A DNA stretch of 41,955 nucleotides from assembly GCA_009733575.1 (NCBI GenBank), contig ML769839.1:1895-43849 (forward strand). Reading direction: 5' to 3'. Positions 21,060 to 32,719 of the stretch are shown here, piece by piece (within the stretch, counting starts at the first letter, position 1; each line of letters begins with the position of its first letter). Under the pieces are notes generated by a model. It was not told where the DNA came from, made no database searches, and worked only from the letters and a program-made list of their open reading frames with translations. This DNA is from Gymnopus androsaceus JB14 (Eukaryota; Basidiomycota; Agaricomycetes; Agaricales; Omphalotaceae). A program made the position numbers and the translations under genes.

Positions 21060-21738
21060 CACGATTAATACTGAATCATAAAAAATCGAATATGAGGCAC
21101 GCACTGAGATTGTGAAGATTTAGAGGATATCGACGCATTTCTGAAATTTTGCTGTACGGCTTTGAACTAATTAAGACGTTAGAGAGGAACCATAGCCAGT
21201 AGACCAAATAGCGAACCTGAATAGTCTTTGGAATACCGAGGTTCTTGACCTTACTGGGCTGAGACGTCATCTTGGCATTTAGGTCTAATTTATCGAGCTG
21301 TTGAGCATTCAAGAATCCTGAGCTTGGATATACTTTGTCCGGAAAGATTTCAAGCGGAGGAGTTTGATGCGAAGAGAGGCTGGGAGATGAAGGTTTAGCA
21401 GCGGAAGGACCTTTGCCGTCTTCAACGCTAACAATATGTGGTTCCTGGCTAGTACTCCCCCTTCTATCCAAAATCTCTGTGCGTCCAGGAGGAGATTGGT
21501 TTGACTGAGGCCAGTACGAAGGCCCCGGGAGAGGATTGTTCACACCGATCAAGGGTGAATCCCAGTCGGGCAGCGATTCGACGGAAACACTATGTAATGC
21601 TGTGTGTAGGCAAACCATGGGCTTAAAACGCACGAGAAAGAAATATATATACACACCATGGATAAATTTTCGACGCTTTGGTGGACGATTATCAACCGAG
21701 CTATTAAATCCATGTAAATTATCTTTCAATGGGTTCAT
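21060..21738 (-). pseudogene. N-terminal paralogue of the Ulp1-like gene
   Basis: ATG at 21738 gives MNPLKDNLHGFNS, parallel to MNPFNGGRFKDNS of the next gene. Both then have an intron early, a GPS-YQS/GPSYWPQS block, a P--R-E(V/I)---R-STG/SQEP block and a Ser-rich stretch. The last recognisable exon words are KVKNLGIPKTIQ, matching the KVKKIKGKQ position of the neighbour. No protease domain follows before the next gene begins, so this is a tandem partial duplicate. Protein disorder makes the alignment loose. Confidence 0.45.
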
Positions 21739-21799
21739 GGCCTGAAATCTGAAGTTTCGTTCCAGTTTAAAGCAGCTAGGACAGTACATTAGAAACAAC

Positions 21800-22228
21800 G
21801 GACGCCCTGAGGGAATTGATTAGCACTCCATCGTGAAAATGAGCAAAAGGCACACACTCGGTTCAATTCAGTGAAGTTTTTGAAGAATACGGACGCGTTT
21901 TTACCGAGATTACGCGGTGTATTGTATTTTTGAGAGCTGAGAGAGTACAGATATGGTGTTTAAGTGTGATATATGCTAGCAAGATACCGTGATGGGAGGA
22001 CGAAAAGCAGCGGCACTTATTTATTTCGAACTCGGGGAAATTGGAATCCTAAATCCTTCGTTCTGTTATTGCTAATTTTTGGAGACAAGAAAGGTCATTA
22101 AGTAGTATAATACAATGTGTATAGAATTTTTTCGGAGAATTTGTGTGTGGTGCTAGTAGTGCTACATGACTTTCCGAAACTTGAATACAAATTGACTCGG
22201 CCAAGGCAAAAAAAAAACATCCTTCATC
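21800..22228. other. Upstream region of the paralogue with a duplicated 60-bp unit
   Basis: A stretch around 21858-21925 (CACACTCGGTTCAAT, then ATACGGACGCGTTT, then ACGCGGTGTATT) recurs in diverged form around 24993-25070. It lies just upstream of the paralogue start and may be a promoter or 5' leader. The remainder is AT-rich without a gene. Confidence 0.35.
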
Positions 22229-23808
22229 CTATACCCAGATTACCAGCGGAGTCAATAGAGGCCTAAGGTTGCAAAGGTGAGAAAACAGTTGAACACTAAC
22301 ATTAGCAGTTTCGCCAGAAGTACATACCAAATGCGATAGCGGTGTTACGCCGAGTTTGACTTTTTGCCTCTCATAGAATGTCGCACTACAAGCCAAAGAA
22401 TGCGAAAATCGACAACATGGTTCCAGGATTAGACTCGGACATACCTCCAACTCGAATGGTCCGTTTGGCTTTCACACTCATAGCCTGTGGAAAGAAGCTC
22501 AAAATCAAAGAAGCGTTGAGATGAGGTTGGAAGCTCACCTTGAACGGAACACCGATCACATTGACGTTCTCCTTAAGCTGGGGCTTTGGTGCTTTCAACA
22601 TCTTGCAATTATTAATAATCAGCAACGCCGTCCGACCATGCATGAATGCTTACCTTGATCATCGGAGCCTCTGCCAGTGACTCTGCCTCTGTATTTTCGT
22701 TGAACTTGCTCCGCTGAAAATCCAGTTGAGATGAGAATCCAACAACAAGAATGTGAGATGTACCTTTAATGGTGTGACGGAAATGAGAATTCAACAACAA
22801 CAACAAAATGCTACAGTAAGTTTTACCGTCGCTAAAGTAGCGCTATTTGATTCCCCAACTTCGAGGAAATCCTTTCACTACGTCTCTATCATGGAAGCTC
22901 CAAATTAGATGAACCATTAGACAGTGATGCAAAAAAAACAGCATACCAACGGAGTATCCGCCTCTTTACGCTCAAATGCAGGGATTCTGAACTCCTCCAT
23001 GTGCCTCCGGACCTAATAGTTTGGTTGAGAAACCAGTTTTAGAGGATTTATGACGAGATGCCTTACCGAGTCCGGCAAGTGGTCATTGTCCGAGGGCAGG
23101 AAGTCCTTACTTAGTTGATCAGTACCGGAAAGAGACAAGAGCGGTAGTTAAGCATACCATCGTTGTAGGAGGTGGGGAAACTCGTCGAGGTATGTGTTGA
23201 GCAACTGACGGATGATGCCGTTGTACTCGCCTTGTGCCAGCATGATGATAAAGGTGCGAGTTCGAGCTTTGATGCTGACGACTTGCAGCTTTAAGTCGTT
23301 GTGCACCGCCATGCGTGTAATTATTAGAGGAATGCTGTCCTTTACCGCTGCGACACTAAGCTGAAAACCAGTTATATAGAGGATTAATCAGGTTCATTGC
23401 AAGACTCACCTGGTAAAAGGTGAATGCATTTTCTTTCTTCACACCCATCTCCAACAGAAACTCCTTCATATGTTCTTCGAGGATGGTGTAGCCCTTTGTT
23501 TCAGCCTGGTTGGCGGGTTTCGAGCCGAGTCGTAGCTCTGTAAATTCAACTGGCATTGTAAACGGTTGTGGTGGCATATGATGCTGAATGAGGCTCCGTT
23601 CCAATGAGTTGCGCATGGCCACTTCCAAGTCATGATTACTTGTAATGGGTTTAACGTAGGGCATGTCTAAATCGTCGGAAGTGTCAGTAGGGTAATTGGC
23701 ACCACAATATTTCGAGACTTGCCTTATGTGAAGGCTGTAGAAGAAACAAAGAGTCCAAATGCTCGAATCAATAAAGGCGATCTCGCTTAGACTACGAGAC
23801 ATACTCAC
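22229..23808 (-). CDS. Unknown multi-exon protein
   Basis: Starts at about 23808 (MSMSRSLSEIAFIDSS). Several exons with spliceable short introns follow: one contains MPPQPFTMPVEFTELRLG and GYTILEEHMKEFLLEMGV; the next, after an acceptor near 23361, reads AVKDSIPLIITRMAVHNDLK and GEYNGIIRQLLNTYLDEFP; then VRRHMEEFRIPAFERKEAD (about 22970-23060); then KENVNVIGVPFK near 22560. The composition is that of a soluble mixed-helix protein. I do not recognise the family. The 3' end is uncertain because the frame after 22450 is ambiguous. Confidence 0.4.
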
Positions 23809-24129
23809 AAAGGGGTTGGATGAACACTGGTGAACAACAGGGGAAGATTCACATCAACAAAAGCGAACAAAAGCGAGCAAAAGTGCGCGACTTGAACGCT
23901 CTGTAAGGTTTGAGCGAGAGTAGAGACGCGCTGAATTGATAAAAGTTGAATAGAGGCAATGGTTAATGTGTATGAAGTTGGAGAACTCGACGGTCTGAAA
24001 GAAAATCGAAAAGAGAGAGAGAATTGATTTGCAAGTGAAACTGTAGAGCGAATGGTCGTAAACCTTACTTGAAGTATCGTCTGGCTCGGATGGTGATAGT
24101 AGCAAAGAAAGAAGATTATATTATTAATA

Positions 24130-25530
24130 ATGAGAATCTACTGTCACCTACTTAAGTGTGTGCCAGGCACGTGGGTCTTTCTTGGTTTGTGGCGTTACCC
24201 AAATTGTGTCGGTCAAAGCTGGTTCTAGCAAACCAACAACTTTAAGATTGGGATCAATTATCTGTAAAACGTTTATAAAGGTCCGTACCAGGTACTAACG
24301 ATGATGCAGAGGGAAACGGCTATGCGTACTCGCATTTTGGAATTGTCCAATGTTCCTGAACAGTCATTCGCGCGAATCAGCAGGAAACAATGCTACTATA
24401 AACGCAATATCAAGAATACCAAAAAAAACTTGTCAGTATCTGTTCGAACTCTGAGATGTTATTTGTAGACTCACTTGTTTCGTGTTCTGTGTCTGCTTTC
24501 TCCCCTAGTATGGCCCGAATTTGAACTGATAGCCTCAACTGTAGTAGTTGAACTAGGGGTGGGTTAAAATGATAGGTCGTTCAATTCATTGCCAACTTGG
24601 AACTTAGACCCATCATTCCAATGTACAATGACGATCCTATCACCCCACAGCTACCTACAGGGCGAATGAACAACCCAGGGCCCACCTCCACCGCGCAATG
24701 GATGAGGTATTGTCTCGCACCGTGATACTGAGCATAGGATGTCTCTAGATACGAAGAGCACAGTTTGATTGTACGCAGTCTACGGAACTCGTCTCTCGCC
24801 AAAAGAAGCTCCTAATATTTAGTCTACCTTGATCGCCACTGGAAAAGGCCCCTAACTTTGACCCAAAGCCAGTGCTGTGAATTGCACGGACTGGGCGCTT
24901 GGAAAGCTTGATTTTTTGAAGGTGGACAGCTGAGTAGAAGCTAACTGATGAGAAGAGAAGAAAATACCGGAGGTGCTGAAAGGAACAGAAACGGCACACT
25001 CGGTCCAATCGAGAAGTTTTGAAAGATACGGACGCATTAGGCCGCGTCTCTGTAGAAATCACGCAGTGTATTCTCATGGGTGAGGAGGAGCTTCCTGAAG
25101 ACTGAACAACAACAACAACTGGGGTTTTAGTGGGTATAACAAGGGGGCAGGGAGAAGAGGTAAATGCTGTAGATTGAGGAGAGAAGCCAATACAACAAGG
25201 TCATGTTGGGGCACCATCTGTATGCCGACCTACCGGTCACCCGGAATAGGTTGGAAGTTCCTTTTCATGTGGTTTTAGGTTGATAAACAGTGAGACCGCG
25301 TCTTGGCCCAGCCAGTTTTTTTTGACACGGAGCGTTTGGGTGATATTCCACTTGAGCATAGAAGTAGCATATCATTAATCTCACTGACAATACTCTTCTA
25401 ATTTATTGCTTGCAATGTTTTGGTTCAGATTACCTCGTTCACTTGTGAAAATTTCGGATAATTTCCATTAGTGTAGCAGCTCTTTAACCACTCTTTTATT
25501 CTTACCTCCAGCTCCGTCGAGCGGTCAAGA
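24130..25530. other. Intergenic region with one duplicated unit
   Basis: No convincing gene. 24993-25070 repeats the unit found at 21858-21925. On the minus strand both can encode a similar short segment (NASVSFKTSRLDRVCRFCSF against NASVFFKNFTELNRVCAFCS), so the unit could be an old exon as well as a promoter. Confidence 0.3.
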
Positions 25531-25802
25531 GCCTCACTTGAGCGTCGCTTCATTCTCAACCATTTCAAGAAAGAAACCATCCGTCATCATATGCGAAAGA
25601 GGGAGAGAGATTATTTGATACAGTACCGCACAAGGACTATCCAATAAAGAAAGGTCTCCAAAGCACCTAAATTTCCAACAGACATCCAAGCTCGAGCGAA
25701 ACAGGATTAGATAGAGATCAGAGAACAGAGCAGGGGCAGGAGCAGGGGATATCATCGTCGCACTAATGATTGGGTCGAGGGGTCAGGAGAAACTTGTCAG
25801 GC

Positions 25803-27400
25803 GTATTAAACATAGCGTAAAACTAATGCCAGGTGGGTATCCACCTCCATTTGGTCATCAAGATCTGTGTCATGTTCAACGAACACAGGAGGAGCAGGAG
25901 CAGAGACAGTTGTGATGGAAGGTGGCGATGGGGGTGTTTCGATGGCCAATAGAGCTATAGCCTGAGGAGAAGCAATGGCAGGAACGAGAGGAGAAAAGGG
26001 CTCCGAGCGCAGAACGCCTGAAGAAGACAAGGACGATGAGCCAGAGCCACTCGCTTCAATTGGACTCTGTTTGATCCAAATTTGCACAGATGGACCGGAC
26101 GCAGGTACCTCCCATTGTCCTTCATCCTCAGGCTCAAGCTGAGCCAGTTGATCTTAACCAGCTTCCAAAACCAAATGGGAAACAACAGCTGGAGCTTTTC
26201 CTTTATCGTCCTTCCTCTTCTTCGTGATAATCTCCTATAGTTCCAACCCCTGGTTTGAATGCCCCTCCTTGGCAAGTTCATCATCATCTAGAGAAGCGCT
26301 CCCTGTCAACACAGAGCCCGCCGAGGATGACTTGGAGGAGAACCAAGATGATGCAAAGTTTGATTTTGCTCCATGTCTCTTCACCTTTGGCACCTTGAAT
26401 CCGGAAGGGGTTTCAGGAGTGCATTTCGGCGAAGAAGGAATAGCAGTATTTGTGGCAATAGCGTGTTCAATGGAAGTAATTCTATTGAAAGATAGTATAA
26501 TCAGTACACGTTTGAAAGGTAGAGATTAGAAGAAAACATGTAGAGGGGATGAATGAGTGTGGGGCGAAAAGCACGTCGTAGATAGTATAGGATGTTGTTG
26601 TTGTGTGATGAAAGCAAAAGAGTATCGCTCTAAAGCGTAATGAGGGTATCTAATTGAGCATGAAATTGAAAGAATTCCGGTTATTCCACAGTAAAAAAAG
26701 TCCAAGCAAAGGTCGGAGCACTAGTGCGAGCATTGTTCAAGACTCCACCAGAGACTGCGCTCTTCCACACGCTGTCGATGACAAAAAGCTTAAGGTTGGT
26801 TTCCTCAGGTTTGAGGTAGAACTCGCATCGCAGGGCTAAATTTCCCCACTAAACTCTTGCTCGGCGGCGGTCTGAACTCATGCTCCACTCATGGTGAGCC
26901 CGAACCATCCTCTGTGCCAGTATTCAGAATCACTGTTCTGGTTCGCACGGAAGACCGTGCAATGCTGCTAGACTGTGACCAAATTGGACAAGTTACAGGA
27001 AACGACAGCGGTGACACCGGGGTAGGCGGTAATCCCAACAGCGGAGGAAGAGAGTCTGTCTTTACATTGAGCTGAGCCGGTTTCGGAACTGGAGTGGTGC
27101 GGCTGTGTATGGAAGAATATGAGGACCTGGAGGATATCACAGGTCTCTGCGTCCCAAGAGGGGAAGACTCAGAGCCCATGGGCAGTGGACCGTAGGCTGG
27201 AAGAGAAGCTCTTCTTGGTAGGACTGGCAGAAGCGGGAGGTGTATAAGGGGTCATTGTTTTTCGCATTTGAAATCGTTCGAAGGCGCATACGGACTGGTG
27301 GAATCAGAGACTGCGACTGAAGTCGAGAATGAACTTCTTCCTCCAAGCCCGTTTTCTTCCTAGCCCTACCCGCACGAGCTATAGGAGTAACTCGGAGTCA
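25803..27400 (-). pseudogene. Ser/Pro-rich protein, degenerate
   Basis: Several minus-strand stretches have coding character: TPYTPPASASPTKKSFSSS (about 27200-27260), PPLLGLPPTPVSPLS (about 27010), FKVPKVKRHGAKSNFASSW (about 26350-26400), EIITKKRKDDKGKAP (about 26190-26230), and a final 90-codon frame ending at 25806. In-frame stops occur between them (for example after LEL near 26240 and after LEAG near 26155). It looks like a low-complexity regulatory protein gone to pieces. No domain is recognised. Confidence 0.35.
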
Positions 27401-27899
27401 AAGGCCCGAGTACAGCATGAGCAGAGATGGCTGCATGGGAACGGGAATCCGGTTGTGAAAGTGAAATGGAATTCAAACGCGATGTAGGGCGTAAACGTAT
27501 CAGGTTCTCCACTACTTGAGTGCGACTCCCCGCGAGTTAAAGATGCAACTCATGTCACTGTGACTGTCGTCTCGAGCTTGAGGAAGCACAATCCAACTGG
27601 TCGAGATACCCCACGCACAAGAATCCACATAAAAATGCCATTGTCAAGGAGCTATTACCGGTCCCAGATGATGAAGGGCCAGTGGATAAAGAAGCAGAAG
27701 AGGGAGAGGAGGGAGTAGGTAAACTCGAAGATAGAGATAAGGATAAGGAGGATAAAGGTGAAGGAACAGAAACCGAAGAAGCATGTCTAGATTCAGGTTT
27801 AGGTCTATGTCTATAATCATAGGGAATCGGAGAATGGCTTGAATTAAATGTAGCAGTAGCATCAGAAATAGAAATAGAATTCGAAGAAAAAATGCAGGG

Positions 27900-30290
27900 A
27901 ATGCAACAGAGGAACAGGGAGTGATCGTGGCCTCTCCGGTGAGAAGAATCTAATATGCACCTATCTTTCAACTGGTCGTTTAACGCCGGTACAAAAGAAA
28001 CGGCGCGTTGATAAAACGCTAGTGCTTGAGGAAGTTCGTTCCTATTAAAAGCAAGGTTAGAATAGGAAGAAACGAAAAAGGTAAGCAAAAACACATACCT
28101 ATCCTGCGCTCATTTTGCCTGCAATAACCATGCACAAGCTGTTTGCTTATTATCAGCGCTGGCAGATGATGAGCTTGCTGCACTGGCGGGACTACTATTT
28201 CTAGTAGGAGTAGACGCGGTCTCACTACTAATCAATTGCCGCTTGGTGGCTGGTTCCTGGGATTTCGCATTCACATTCCGCGCGCGCTTTGGTTTTGAAG
28301 TGGTAGCGAGAGCGTCAGACAAGATGGATTTTGCTGCGGAGGTTGAGCCGGAAGTTGATGACCGACGAGCAGCAGGACGGCCATCGGCTGTGGAAGTAGA
28401 ACTATGCATAGCAATAGGAGCAGGAGATTGCGAGTTTGCGTGTTTGCTGGCGGGGCCAAAGTAGATGCAGATGCAGCCCTTGAAATGCGTGATGGGGACG
28501 TGGATGCCAACGAGGACGCAGATATCGAAGTCGTCGTCTCTATCCCCGCAAACATACCCATATCCCCGTCCATATCCCCATCATCAATGAGCTGATCGAC
28601 CTCCTCTTGCTCCGGGACTTGCCAACCCCCAGATGGTCCTTCCGGGACCATGTCAAGATCCATACCGTCAGTGACTTGCTCAGGTTTCGATAATATCTCC
28701 TCCTCTTCAACTTCCCTCGGTGCCTCGACCTCTGTCTCAACCCTATCCGGCTTCTGATGCGTCCTGGAGACGCGTACCACATCCTCACCATTATTGCCAT
28801 CCTCCCACTCAGGATCGGTCAGAAAATCGATTTCCTCATCATCCGCATCGACTCTGACTTTCTTATACTCCTGCTGGTCTTGGCTGTCACGTCTGGCATC
28901 TCGAACTTGCTCGTCACCGCCAACAAGGGTGTCCACTCTAGTACTGGCGCGCGACAAGTCAGAGACATCCTCCTCCTCCTTCACTTCAGCGACCTTCTCC
29001 TTCGTGACTTTCTTGGTTGCGCCAGCGCGGCAATGAATCGCTTTCCTGTTTAAAAAAGTATGAGAACGAAAACGAAGACAGGAGAATGTCGATAACACGT
29101 ACCACATCCAAATCCGGGACCAGGGCTTCTTGTTTAACCTTCCGCTTGTCCTGCTGCTCCTGTACCCCCTGCTCCTGCTTCTCTTCCTCTTTAACCGTTC
29201 TAGCCCCCGCCCCTGTTCCTCTTCACGAATCTCCACAAGCCTCCGCTCGACTTCATCTTGGACCATTTTGGAAATCTATACAAGTATCATCAATCGAGGG
29301 TTTGTTATGGTTAAATAGAAAAGGAGGCAGGAAGACAAGAGAATAAAAGTAATGGCAAACGACACCAGGCGGAAAAAATTCTTTGGTACTCACCCTCTCC
29401 TGCATCTGTTCTTCTGTCATCACGAATCCTGCACCTACGCCTAGTCCCAGTCCTGCACCTCCTAACGACACCTGCTGTTGCTCCGGAGCCATCGACATCG
29501 ACATGCGTCCACTCCTATTCGCTGCCGGAGCTGGAACTGGGATCAAGGACGCCCTCCGAGTGCGTGTCCATTTACTCGGCGATGTACGAGGCCGCACTTC
29601 GCGAGATGTAGTAGCAAGATGACGGGGACGTTTAGGTGAATGAGAGGAGTCCCCGGGTTCGACCTTGACACCAAGCTCCAGTTCAATCTTGTTTAACGAT
29701 GTCGATGATGAGAAGAGTGTTTTGTCGGTGGTCGTGGAGGAGGAAGGAAAATTGACTGCAAGGGAGGAAGAGGAAGAGGCGGAAGATTGAGAGCGAAAGG
29801 GGACAGAAAAGTTGAATGTTTTCGATGTGGGAACTTTAACTTGTGTAGGAGCTTTATTCTCGACACGTCGGGCCTGTGACGCAAAGCTAAAACATGGAAA
29901 CAATCAGCTTTCAACTTCAACTAACGTTTCTAGACTGAACTCACCCAACACTCCGTACGAGATCACTTCTAAGACGCAAGACAAACGATTAGCAACGCCA
30001 GTGACGAACCACCGAGGGCGTCCAAGAGTAGTCGGGTGAGGGAAGAGGAGCAATAGGGGATTAGTTTGAGCTTTGGATCTTCCCCTTTGCTCGCAGCCTT
30101 GGAAGTAGCCTTTGCATTATCATGCGATGTACTAACCACCAGTCCCAATGCTGTCAAACTCGTATCAATAGCCGAGCTTTCCTTCATCCTTGACGGATTA
30201 TTCCCAGTGAGGTTGTTGTTCTCTGATCCAGCGAGGTCGAGAAGGTGCATCAAACGCGCTGTGAGCGAAATATACTAAAAAAAGGCATGG
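27900..30290 (-). pseudogene. Kinesin-like motor protein, 5'-truncated
   Basis: The minus strand opens with the second half of a kinesin motor: HLLDLAGSEN (switch II, about 30225-30250), SLTALGLVVS, LIPYCSSSLTRLL (about 30040), and after an intron FASQARRVENKAP (about 29860-29890). A long Ser/Thr/Glu-rich tail follows, and near 28030 NELPQALAFYQRAVSFVPAL, resembling a TPR-like end I associate with fungal kinesins of the KIF22 type. The P-loop half of the motor is absent; homology ends near 30290, about 100 bp from the divergent Crinkler gene. An in-frame TGA occurs just before the AQDR codons (about 28110). Non-functional as a motor. Confidence 0.65.
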
Positions 30291-30296
30291 ATAAAT

Positions 30297-30305
30297 TATA
30301 AAATA
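30297..30305 (+). promoter_or_regulatory. Candidate TATA box for the Crinkler gene
   Basis: TATAAAATA lies 84 bp upstream of the ATG at 30389. It falls at the breakpoint between the truncated kinesin and the Crinkler gene. Confidence 0.35.
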
Positions 30306-30388
30306 AAGTCGCTTGTGGTGGTTCGAGAGAGAGGGTTGAGCGCCAGGGGCGCTTATTCATATGGAAGCTTTTAGCTCCTACCACCACG

Positions 30389-32634
30389 ATGACGCGCGAA
30401 CTCGAGCTCAACTGTCTCGTGCTTGACAGCCATGCCAGTATCAATCGCATCTTTACGGTCCAGATTTTGGAGACAGATAACATTGCTACTCTCAAGAAGA
30501 AAATCAAGGAGGAAAAGCACCCTGCATTTGAGCATATTGACGCACATACTCTGGACCTCTGGAATGTCTCCATTCCCGTTGAAGACCTCTCGGAAACTCA
30601 TCTCCATGACCTCCAACCAGCGCGCACTCCATTGCTTCCAGTGAAGAGATTGGGTCGCTTATATCTGGACACACCTCTGGAGGAGCATCTCCATATTATT
30701 GCAAAACCTCCTCATATAGCTGGTGTGTCTTCAAAATTATTCGTTTTGTATGATATCTCATGTTTTCTTTAGCGTCGCCCGATCCGCAATCCCTTCTTGA
30801 GCTGAATTGCTTAGTGCTCGGTGACAAACGCAATCACATCTTTCCGGTCAAAATCGCCGAGACAGAGTCAGTTGGCTCGCTCAAAGAGGCAATCAAGGAG
30901 AAAAAGCACGCTGCATTCCCGCATATTGATGCAGATGCTCTGGAACTCTGGAACGTTTCTGAACCTGTCGACCAACATCTCGAAAATAACCTCGAAAAAG
31001 CCAACTTCCGTGAAAAGGAATCGTTATCACCAGTCGACAAACTATCGAAAATCTTTCCTAATTTACCTGTCGAGGGCTGTTTGCATATCGTGGTATGGTG
31101 CCCGGAAGACGGTAAGCTCCGTGATTATTTTTGTAGCGATCCCGTCTCATTGATTTCAGAGAACCCTGAACACGGCGAACAGAGGGACGCAGTTTCTTCT
31201 CTATCTCTGCAAGACAGGCGAATGAACTTATGTAGAAAGACATACTAAGCGCCGTCGTCTGAAGGCCGTTTCGATACTTTTCGAAAAGAGCAGGCAAAGG
31301 AAGGTCGCAAAATCCACTGTGGCCGTCCGATACGCCTGGATAGAGGTGTCCCAGCATCACTTTTCGACAAAACGCTTTCCCAATTCCAATACGATCTAAC
31401 TCATTGCACACCTACACCTGCCGACATTCGTTGCTTTTCAAGGCTACGCTGGGACCTAACGGAGATCTTCGAAATAGAGAAGAACCGCCAGACCCGACTA
31501 ATAGAAATCCTCCGCGAGGAAAATATCATTCCAGGTGGTGGTAACCTCAACCCCAACACGATCGGCAATTACACTACTGACGGCGATATCCGTACGACTA
31601 CACCATGTTGTTACGGTGACTTCTTATATTTTGTGCAGGAGATAAAAAACGAGTTCTCTACAGGCAAAGCCGAGCCCTACATGGAGGCTATCCATTATTG
31701 GTGGGCTCATATACGCCAACACATTGAACGCAAAACGTCCCAAGTTCGAGACCGTCTCAATTTCCCTGCCATCCTTCTGGTTCACGCTGGTGTGTTGCAG
31801 TTCAGCTTATTGCTGTTTAATCTAACACTTTGATTCCAGGATCCCACTTTTCTGTTGCTGTTGCAGCTTTGACCGACGTGCTGAATGTCGAAACTCTCGC
31901 CACAATACCTCTTCATGTACACAGCACCAACATTACAGGAGTGCTCGATGCAGGAGAACGCTTCATCTGTGCTCTCCGTACTGCCCTTCGGAGTTTACAT
32001 AACTTTTACGAGACCGCCATCAATCTCCCTCAGCACCAGATTGAGTATCCTTTTCGCGACTACATCTTGCAAAACAGCGAGAGAATATCTTTCAAATATA
32101 AGGAACAGGTCAACGATAAACGTGTTTTTCGCGGCTCGCTGAAGGATGATAACGTTCCACTGTTTATCAAATTCTCCCGCCGGTATGGTGAAGCGACTCA
32201 CCGCAGAGCACAAGAAGTTGGTCTGGCTCCCCAACTCCTTTCCGTGGAGCAGATTCACGGGTGGTATATTGTTGCCATGCGAAACCTTGCATGATGTGCT
32301 TTACAATGGGCATGATGTTGATCAAGCTCGCCGCTCTTCCCTTCTGTCCAACGTCCAGGCTGCAGTCCACAAGCTGCATGCTCTAGGTCACGTTCATGGT
32401 GATATCCGCCCTGTCAACATTCTTGTCAGAAATTTAGGTGTTGGGCTGGGGCATTCGATTGTCTTTGTAGACTGGGATTGGAGTGGTGCAATTGGGGAAG
32501 TTTGCTACCCTCACAACATGAATCCTGCAATCAAGCGGTCAGAGGATGCTGTGGTCGGTACAGAGATTAAGCACGAGCATGATCTGGCTATGGTGTTGCT
32601 TTGTTTTGATTCAACGACCAATAGTATAATATAG
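30389..32634 (+). pseudogene. Crinkler (CRN)-type protein: double ubiquitin-like header, nuclease-like region and kinase
   Basis: Exons: 30389-30722, 30773-31111, 31160-31191 (weak donor GTTTCT), 31294-31789, then 31840 onward. Two consecutive ubiquitin-like headers read ELNCLVL...TLKKKIKEEKHPAF...LDLWNVS and ELNCLVL...SLKEAIKEKKHAAF...LELWNVS. A region with TTDGDIR then VQEIKNE (about 31575-31655) resembles PD-(D/E)XK nuclease cores. A kinase follows: LFIKF (Lys), VHGDIRPVNILV (HxD...N loop, about 32393) and VDWDWSG (DFG position, about 32466). Before the catalytic loop one extra base (about 32280) shifts the frame. Fungal CRN proteins are proposed effector or conflict proteins. If spliced otherwise the frame might survive, but I see no suitable intron. 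Confidence 0.7.
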
Positions 32635-32719
32635 CAGCCAATCGTGTGTATTGCATTCGTTCGTTTGTGCAAATAATCTATAATGCCATTTCGATCCAAG
32701 CTATGTATCCGTCTAGTAA

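Noticed and set aside
28271..29346. Plus-strand Ser-rich and hydrophobic frames opposite the kinesin tail
   Set aside because: They are antisense shadows of the Ser/Thr/Glu-rich kinesin tail, which has the better coding evidence.
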